NCBI RefSeq assembly: GCF_002005105.1
Contig: NZ_MSCV01000003.1
Coordinates: forward strand, 161,283 to 225,282
Source of the DNA: Methylocaldum sp. 14B
GTDB lineage: Bacteria > Pseudomonadota > Gammaproteobacteria > Methylococcales > Methylococcaceae
Length of the DNA stretch: 64,000 bases
Reading direction: 5' to 3'
Part shown: positions 59,392 through 64,000 of the stretch, one piece after another
Position numbering within the stretch: position 1 is the first letter of the stretch
How the letters are laid out: each line of letters starts with the position of its first letter
Program-made: the position numbers and the translations under genes
Notes under the pieces: model-generated
What the model was told of the DNA's origin: nothing
The model's database searches: none
What the model saw: only the letters and a program-made list of their open reading frames with translations

Positions 59392-59406
59392 GCGACAATT
59401 TGTCAC
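59392..59406. promoter_or_regulatory. RegA-type palindrome 1, between regB and sRNA unit 1
   Basis: GCGACAATTTGTCAC is an almost perfect inverted repeat of GCGAC and GTCAC half-sites, resembling the GCGNC-spacer-GNCGC sites described for RegA/PrrA. It sits 37 bp from the regB start and its centre is 32 bp before the TAGTAT -10-like hexamer of unit 1, at about -44, suited to activation. Confidence 0.65.
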
Positions 59407-59442
59407 ATTTTTGATTACTAATGTGACTGCTAGTATTAGATC

Positions 59443-59562
59443 GTGGTTTCTGATGCCTAAGGAACCGGCAAGACGGTAGCAGGCCGACGATCAGATGCTA
59501 TCTGTAGCTGTGCGCTATAGCCTCCTCATTAAGGCAGAAGACTAGCTCTTCTGCCTTTTTTA
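59443..59562 (+). ncRNA. Predicted sRNA 1 (RegA-box controlled)
   Basis: The extended -10-like TGCTAGTAT at 59428-59436 suggests a start near 59443. The unit ends in a strong terminator, AAGGCAGAAG (59531-59540) with CTTCTGCCTT (59548-59557), then TTTTT. Inside, GATCGT/ACGATC and CAGAT-GCT-ATCTG hairpins can form, and CCTCCTC lies unpaired just before the terminator. No reading frame with a ribosome site is present. About 120 nt. Upstream, GTCACATT/AATGTGAC forms an 8-bp inverted repeat. Confidence 0.65.
59531..59562 (+). terminator. Terminator of sRNA 1
   Basis: 10-bp perfect stem, 7-nt loop, six-T tail on the plus strand. No protein gene precedes it, so it must serve a small transcript. 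Confidence 0.88.
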
Positions 59563-59608
59563 TTTTCCGATGGATTGTTTCCTTTCAACACGCGAATCCT
59601 TGGATTGC

Positions 59609-59623
59609 GCGACAATTTGTCAC
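59609..59623. promoter_or_regulatory. RegA-type palindrome 2, before sRNA unit 2
   Basis: Exactly the same 15 bases as site 1 (GCGACAATTTGTCAC), here 31 bp before the -10-like TAGAAT of unit 2. The conserved block continues for four more bases (CATTT in both is shared) and again at the -10 (ACTGCTAG). Confidence 0.65.
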
Positions 59624-59658
59624 ATTTCGCGTACAAGTTTCACTGCTAGAATGTTAAT

Positions 59659-59756
59659 CACTCGTTAGGAGCTGCTCCTAGCTGAGACCAGACGCACGTT
59701 TAGTGCTCACAATCCTCCTCTTGACGTGCAGGGATCTTTCTCCCTGCACTTTTCTT
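59659..59756 (+). ncRNA. Predicted sRNA 2 (RegA-box controlled)
   Basis: Extended -10-like TGCTAGAAT at 59644-59652 gives a start near 59659. A hairpin TAGGAG-CTG-CTCCTA follows, then GCAC-GTTTA-GTGC, an unpaired CCTCCTC, and the terminator GTGCAGGGA/TCCCTGCAC (59726-59749) with TTTTCTTTTT. About 97 nt, non-coding. The body is not similar to sRNA 1 except for the CCTCCTC box, its position and the promoter. Confidence 0.65.
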
Positions 59757-59759
59757 TTT
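59726..59759 (+). terminator. Terminator of sRNA 2
   Basis: 9-bp perfect stem, 6-nt loop, then TTTTCTTTTT on the plus strand, just before the 3' end of the convergent M48 gene. Confidence 0.85.
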
Positions 59760-59789
59760 GCGCGAACGCGCATCGCCCGGGATGCCGGA

Positions 59790-60569
59790 TCAACCACCGC
59801 AACGAGGGTTTTTACCCATTGCCTGTGCGTTTCGATACATTTCCAGGGCTTTGGGCATGTTTTGTTTAAGCTCTTGCATGCGAGTAGCATGAGACGGATG
59901 AGTCGAAAGAAACTCTATCGGCTGCCCACCGCCCGCTTGTTCCATATTGATCCAGAGATCGATGCTTTGTTGCGGGTTGAAGCCTGCTTTGGCCATCAGC
60001 TCCAATCCGAGCAAATCGGCCTCGCTTTCCTGTAGACGACTATACGGCATAAGAACACCGTATTGGGCGCCTAAGCCCAATACCCCCATCATCACTTGGC
60101 CCGTCTGAGTAGTCGGATTGGTTATCGCTTGGATGACATTCAGCCCTTGTTGCACGGCCACCTGCTGGGAAGCTCGCTCATTCGAATGCCGAGAAAGCAC
60201 GTGCGCGACCTCATGCGCAATGACTGTCGCGAGCTGATCCTGATTCCGGGCGACCCGAAGTATGCCGGTATGTACACCGATTTTCCCGCCGGGCAGTGCA
60301 AATGCGTTGGGCGATTCGTCTTGAAACACCGTGACTTCCCATTCCCCCCCTACCTCCTTAACAACCGGCCCGGCTACACACACAACGTATTGATTCGTTT
60401 GCGGACTTTGATCGATGGGCAATTTTTGTTTCATGTTGACAAAGGCCTGTGCCCCCATGGCCGCCATTTGGTCCTCTGGCATTATCATGAACTGGGTGCG
60501 CCCCAAAGGTGAGGTCGCACAAGCTGAAAGGCCCAATGTGAAAAATGCAATCAACAGAATTCTTTTCAT
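59790..60569 (-). CDS. M48-family metallopeptidase, lipoprotein
   Basis: 259 residues from ATG 60569 (MKRILLIAFFTLGLSAC): lipobox with acylated C17, so attached to the outer or inner membrane facing the periplasm. Zinc motif HEVAH at 119-123 followed by VLSRHSNERASQQ, and the third ligand in LQESEADLLGLELM. Resembles LoiP/YcaL-type single-domain M48 peptidases that degrade misfolded outer-membrane proteins. Without TPR repeats (not BepA). Confidence 0.92.
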   Translation of the reverse strand: MKRILLIAFFTLGLSACATSPLGRTQFMIMPEDQMAAMGAQAFVNMKQKLPIDQSPQTNQYVVCVAGPVVKEVGGEWEVTVFQDESPNAFALPGGKIGVHTGILRVARNQDQLATVIAHEVAHVLSRHSNERASQQVAVQQGLNVIQAITNPTTQTGQVMMGVLGLGAQYGVLMPYSRLQESEADLLGLELMAKAGFNPQQSIDLWINMEQAGGGQPIEFLSTHPSHATRMQELKQNMPKALEMYRNAQAMGKNPRCGG

Positions 60570-60623
60570 GGAAACTCTTAATATTGTGAGACGCCCGATA
60601 ATAGCCAAAGGAGTTAAGTGCTA

Positions 60624-61286
60624 TCAATCGGTGTCGGTGTGTACGCTCGCGCCAAATTCAGTAGGGCAATTTATTCCGGTACCGCCTAAACCGCAGTATC
60701 CGCCGGGATTCTTGGCCAGATATTGCTGGTGATAGGGTTCCGCATAGAAAAATTCGGGAGCCTCGCGGATTTCGGTGGTGATTCGCCCATATCCTTTTTG
60801 GCTCAAGGCTGCTTGATAAGCATCGCGGGCAACGATAGCCAGTTCTTTCTGGCGTGGCGTATAGGTGAAAATGACCGAGCGGTATTGCGTCCCGATGTCG
60901 TTGCCCTGGCGCATGCCTTGTGTAGGGTTGTGAGACTCCCAAAATAGTTTCAGCAAATCTTGGTAATGGATCTTATTAGGATCGTAGACTACGCGTACGA
61001 CCTCGGCGTGACCGGTCATCCCGCTACATACTTCTTCGTAAGTGGGATTAGGCGTAGCTCCGCCAGCGTAGCCGACTGCCGTTACGTAAACGCCGGGCGT
61101 CTGCCAGAATTTCCGCTCCGCACCCCAAAAGCAGCCAAGACCGAAAACCGCAATTTCCGATCCTTCCGGATATGGCGGCTCCATCCGATGTCCATTTACA
61201 AAATGCAACTCCGGAACCGGCATCTTTTCCACTCGGCCGGGAAGAGCGGAATCGTCATCAGGCAGCGAAAGCTTTTTCGTAAACAT
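60624..61286 (-). CDS. msrA: Peptide methionine-S-sulfoxide reductase
   Basis: 220 residues from ATG 61286 ([17 protein letters not shown]). Catalytic Cys52 in [13 protein letters not shown], substrate motif [20 protein letters not shown], and a resolving Cys in [15 protein letters not shown]. Longer N-terminus (about 40 residues) than the core domain, as in E. coli MsrA. Repairs oxidised methionine. It neighbours the redox chaperone hslO, divergently. Confidence 0.96.
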   Translation of the reverse strand: MFTKKLSLPDDDSALPGRVEKMPVPELHFVNGHRMEPPYPEGSEIAVFGLGCFWGAERKFWQTPGVYVTAVGYAGGATPNPTYEEVCSGMTGHAEVVRVVYDPNKIHYQDLLKLFWESHNPTQGMRQGNDIGTQYRSVIFTYTPRQKELAIVARDAYQAALSQKGYGRITTEIREAPEFFYAEPYHQQYLAKNPGGYCGLGGTGINCPTEFGASVHTDTD

Positions 61287-61412
61287 GGAATTTACTCTTC
61301 GGTGATCTGTCAATCAGAAGCCGCATGAATATCGCTAGCAGAACCTTGTAGACTAGCAGTTTCTGCCTATTAAAAGGCAAAGTGACATTCCTTAAAACTT
61401 TTTGGTTAGACG

Positions 61413-62282
61413 ATGAGTGAATTCGACAGTTTCCAAAGGTTCTTGTTTGAAGATCTCGGGATACGAGGCGAACTCGTACGGCTCGACGCGAGTTGGCAAG
61501 CCGTGCTCGAACGCCATCCTTACCCTCCTGCCGTCTCGAGCCAGTTGGGACAAGCACTTGCTGCCGTGCTATTGCTATCCGCCACCATCAAGTTCAAGGG
61601 GTCTTTGATTCTTCAGGCTCAAGGCCACGGACCGCTGAATACTTTAGTGGCGCAGGCAACGCACCAAAGAACTATTCGCGGACTCGCACACTGGCGCGGC
61701 GAAGTAACGGGAGAAACGCTGTCCGACATCTACGGTCCGGGGCACTTGGTGTTGACGGTCCAGAACGAGGATTCCGAACCGTACCAGGGTATCGTCGCTC
61801 TCGAGGGAGACGATCTGGCCGGCGCTATCGAAACCTATTTTTCACGCTCGGAACAACTGGCGACCCGACTTTGGTTAGCGGCCGACGAACAGCGCGCAGC
61901 AGGGTTGCTCATCCAGGAACTGCCTGCCAAACAACGCGATCGCGACGATTGGACGCGCGTCGAATACTTGGCGGATACGGTTACCGAGGGGGAGTTGCTG
62001 AATTTACCCAGTCAAGAACTGTTGTATCGCCTCTTTAATGAAGAATCGGTACGGCTTTTCGACTCGGAACCGATCTCCTTCCGCTGTGGATGCTCGCGGG
62101 AGCGCATCGAATCCGTCCTGCTCACCTTGGGGAATCACGAGGTGGAATCGATTTTGGAGCAAGAGGATTCAGTCGAGGTTGGCTGCGAATTCTGCAACCG
62201 CCGTTATCATTTCGATCGCGTCGATATCGGCGGCTTATTTACCAATGAAATAAGACTCCCGTCTTCCTCGACTCGACAATGA
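61413..62282 (+). CDS. hslO: Redox-regulated chaperone Hsp33
   Basis: 289 residues. Holdase activated by oxidation. The C-terminal zinc switch has four cysteines: FRCGCSRERIESVL (CxC) and VGCEFCNRRYHFD (CxxC). N-terminal domain has QAQGHGPLNTLVAQAT. Oxidative-stress partner of the nearby msrA. Confidence 0.97.
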   Translation: MSEFDSFQRFLFEDLGIRGELVRLDASWQAVLERHPYPPAVSSQLGQALAAVLLLSATIKFKGSLILQAQGHGPLNTLVAQATHQRTIRGLAHWRGEVTGETLSDIYGPGHLVLTVQNEDSEPYQGIVALEGDDLAGAIETYFSRSEQLATRLWLAADEQRAAGLLIQELPAKQRDRDDWTRVEYLADTVTEGELLNLPSQELLYRLFNEESVRLFDSEPISFRCGCSRERIESVLLTLGNHEVESILEQEDSVEVGCEFCNRRYHFDRVDIGGLFTNEIRLPSSSTRQ

Positions 62283-62322
62283 CCGGCCTGACATCTTTAT
62301 TCGAATTTCCGGGCGGATAGAC

Positions 62323-62359
62323 AAAAGGAGCGCTACCCAAGGAGAGTAGCGCCCCTTTT
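62323..62359. terminator. Bidirectional terminator between hslO and ctaE
   Basis: 14-bp near-perfect stem AAAAGGAGCGCTAC (62323-62336) / GTAGCGCCCCTTTT (62346-62359) with a 9-nt loop, T-rich on both outer sides. It serves both convergent genes. Confidence 0.85.
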
Positions 62360-62378
62360 GGTAAAAAGCAGTGGCGGG

Positions 62379-63245
62379 TTACAGCCAGTAGACGAAAATG
62401 AAGAGCCCCAACCACACCACGTCGACAAAGTGCCAATACCAGGCGGCCGCTTCAAACGCGAAATGGTGTTCCGGGTTGAAGTGTCCGCGTATGCTCCGGA
62501 GCAAGACGACCGTAAGAATGATGGCACCGATGGTCACGTGCAAACCGTGGAACCCGGTCAGCATGAAGAACGTCGAGCCGTAGATTCCAGAGCCCAAGGT
62601 CAGCCCCATTTCGGTGTAGGCCTCGTGGTACTCGACCCCCTGCAGGATCACGAACAGAAAACCTAGGGCAACCGTAGCAATCAGACCTTTGATCAATTGT
62701 CCGCGATTATTCGCCAGCAATCCCCAGTGCGCCCAGGTAACGGTTCCGCCACTGCTCAACAGGATCAGAGTATTCAGAGCCGGAACACCCCATGCGCCCA
62801 TGGGTTCGAACTCGCCGCCCACCTGTCCCGGTCCGTTGGTCGGCCACATCGCCTGAAATCCCTGCCACAAGTCTCCAGTCGCTCCGGCAGAGAAATTACC
62901 TTCTCCGCCCAACCACGGCACCGAGTAGATACGTGCGTAAAAGAGCGCGCCGAAGAACGCGGCAAAGAAGAATACTTCCGAGGTAATGAACCAAATCATC
63001 CCCATTCGAAACGAACCGTCCACCTGCTGGTTATACAACCCGGCGACGCTTTCCTTTATCACCGAGCCAAACCATCCGGCCATCATGAAGATCACGATGC
63101 CCGCTCCCAGCACCATTAGGGTTCCACCGATGCTCGATCCGTTAAGGTAATTAGCAAATCCCACGAGCAAAGTCGTCAGGCCGATCGATCCCACGATGGG
63201 CCAGTTCGCTTTGTGCGGTAGATAGTACGCGTCTTTCGTAGCCAT
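62379..63245 (-). CDS. ctaE: Cytochrome c oxidase subunit III
   Basis: 288 residues, seven membrane segments, the aa3/caa3 type. Signature FITSEVFFFAAFFGALFYAR with the conserved Glu and GFHGLHVTIGAIIL; the end is AAAWYWHFVDVVWLGLFIFV. The extension with YLNGSSIGGTLMVLG is usual for proteobacterial forms. It follows ctaG by 39 bp. Confidence 0.97.
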   Translation of the reverse strand: MATKDAYYLPHKANWPIVGSIGLTTLLVGFANYLNGSSIGGTLMVLGAGIVIFMMAGWFGSVIKESVAGLYNQQVDGSFRMGMIWFITSEVFFFAAFFGALFYARIYSVPWLGGEGNFSAGATGDLWQGFQAMWPTNGPGQVGGEFEPMGAWGVPALNTLILLSSGGTVTWAHWGLLANNRGQLIKGLIATVALGFLFVILQGVEYHEAYTEMGLTLGSGIYGSTFFMLTGFHGLHVTIGAIILTVVLLRSIRGHFNPEHHFAFEAAAWYWHFVDVVWLGLFIFVYWL

Positions 63246-63284
63246 TACATTCCCCTGCTTTTGAAATTGTTGATCTTTCTCTCG

Positions 63285-63830
63285 TCAGTTCTGGTTCTTG
63301 TCGGTGATATCGAAGAACGTGTAGGAAAGGGTCATATCCTTCACGTTTTCCGGAATGGACGGATCAATCACGAATCGAACCGGCATTTCGCGCAATTTGT
63401 GCGGTTCGAATTCTTGCTCGGAAAAACAAAAGCACTCGGTCTTGTTCAGGTATTCCGTGGCCACGCCGGGAGCTACGCTGGGAATGGCACGCCCGACCAT
63501 TTTGTTATCGGTCGTATTTTCGGCATAGAACTTGACCGTGTAATACTGCCCCGGATGTATCTTCATCTTGTTTTTTTCCGCACGGAAAGCGAGCGGCATG
63601 TTCTCATTGACCGAGGTGATGAATTCGATCGTCAGTTCCCGCGATTGATCGACTACATAAGCGGCGTCCGCGACCGCCTCCGTTTTCACTTTTCCATTCA
63701 GTCCCGTAACCTCGCAGAACACGTTGTACAGCGGAACCATGGCGAAGCCGAAACCGAACATTCCGACAGCCACTAAGACGATTGACCAAATCAATCGCTT
63801 ATTGACTTTTCTGCTTTCTGAATCGTTCAC
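63285..63830 (-). CDS. ctaG: Cytochrome c oxidase assembly protein (Cox11 family)
   Basis: 181 residues from GTG 63830. One membrane anchor at about 12-32 (RLIWSIVLVAVGMFGFGFAM), then the copper-delivery domain with VPLYNVFCEVTGLNG and the CFCFSEQ copper motif. Inserts Cu-B into subunit I. The start forms a GTGA overlap with the small upstream gene. Confidence 0.97.
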   Translation of the reverse strand: MNDSESRKVNKRLIWSIVLVAVGMFGFGFAMVPLYNVFCEVTGLNGKVKTEAVADAAYVVDQSRELTIEFITSVNENMPLAFRAEKNKMKIHPGQYYTVKFYAENTTDNKMVGRAIPSVAPGVATEYLNKTECFCFSEQEFEPHKLREMPVRFVIDPSIPENVKDMTLSYTFFDITDKNQN

Positions 63831-63937
63831 TGACCGGATGACGTAGTAATTAATTTAAGGATCGCACCGATGTAGAGCATCAGCGCGATAATCGCGATGA
63901 CGACCGCCAACAGTACGTTCTTTTTTCGAATATCCAT
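63827..63937 (-). CDS. 36-residue membrane protein of the oxidase operon
   Basis: From ATG 63937: MDIRKKNVLLAVVIAIIALM then LYIGAILKLITTSSGQ. Basic start followed by one membrane helix. Its stop overlaps the ctaG GTG start, so the two are translationally coupled. Small proteins of this shape between ctaD and ctaG are known in proteobacteria as 'cytochrome oxidase small assembly protein'; I assign by position and topology. Confidence 0.75.
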   Translation of the reverse strand: MDIRKKNVLLAVVIAIIALMLYIGAILKLITTSSGQ

Positions 63938-63951
63938 AGCGTTAAACCACA

Positions 63952-63974
63952 GTCCCCGCCCTAGAGGCGGGGAC
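63952..63974. other. GC-rich hairpin in the oxidase operon
   Basis: GTCCCCGCC (63952-63960) pairs perfectly with GGCGGGGAC (63966-63974), loop CTAGA. There is no T tract, so it is more likely an mRNA-stabilising or processing hairpin protecting the upstream ctaD message than a terminator. Confidence 0.6.
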
Positions 63975-63985
63975 CGCTTCGTTTC

Positions 63986-64000
63986 CTATTTGATCTCGGG
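63986..64000 (-). CDS. Last four codons of an upstream gene, probably ctaD
   Basis: The minus strand reads CCC GAG ATC AAA TAG (PEIK-stop) at the right edge. By operon order ctaC-ctaD-small protein-ctaG-ctaE it should be cytochrome c oxidase subunit I. Only position supports this. Confidence 0.45.
   Translation of the reverse strand, partial: PEIK

Overview
The window is about 64 kb of one chromosome with roughly balanced-to-high GC. It contains a complete division and cell-wall (dcw) cluster in the gammaproteobacterial order, an NtrC/sigma-54 type glnA, aerobic haem synthesis genes, a caa3/aa3-type cytochrome oxidase operon, a phosphoribulokinase with a divergent CbbR-type regulator, and a RegB/RegA redox two-component system. 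Together these suggest an aerobic gammaproteobacterium with a Calvin cycle. A type I methanotroph of the Methylococcaceae (Methylocaldum-like) fits well, but no methane-oxidation gene is present, so the genus is an inference.

Layout. 1-2.4 kb: start of ntrB, then glnA behind a recognisable sigma-54 promoter and NtrC site. 2.4-7.3 kb: Nudix-ThiE fusion, argJ, secA. 7.5-26.7 kb: dciA-like gene, then lpxC-ftsZ-ftsA-ftsQ-ddl-murB-murC-murG-ftsW-murD-mraY-murF-murE-ftsI-ftsL-rsmH-mraZ (all minus strand), tightly packed with many 4-nt ATGA/GTGA overlaps and preceded by a four-repeat MraZ operator. 27-33 kb: a 47-residue membrane protein, an M23 peptidase, a DUF2892 protein, a UvrD-type helicase, prk and cbbR. 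33-50 kb: housekeeping genes (panC-panB-folK-pcnB, slyD, rimO, cmoB, hemF, mlaC, hemB, aroE, a gamma-carbonic-anhydrase-like protein, lemA and a GIDE-domain protein, then hisB-H-A-F-I-E).

50-57.4 kb is an accessory zone rich in decay and repeats. It holds an MntA/HepT module with a frameshifted toxin flanked by two copies of a terminator-bearing element, a broken Uma2 gene, an intact VapBC, an IS21 remnant with a heptanucleotide expansion, a second Uma2 fragment, an apparently intact type IV pilin with its own sigma-54-like promoter, a DUF29 gene between two 172-bp direct repeats, a VapB with a nonsense-mutated VapC, a decayed DUF1640 gene, REP/BIME-like palindromes and a stray 3' fragment of regA.

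57.4-64 kb: regA and regB, and upstream of them two tandem small transcription units on the opposite strand. Each has the same 15-bp RegA-type palindrome at the same distance from a -10-like hexamer, a CCTCCTC anti-Shine-Dalgarno motif and a strong intrinsic terminator. This looks like a pair of redox-controlled sRNAs and is the most interesting part of the window. After them come an M48 lipoprotein peptidase, msrA, hslO and the cytochrome oxidase genes ctaE, ctaG, a 36-residue assembly-type protein and the last codons of a gene that is probably ctaD.
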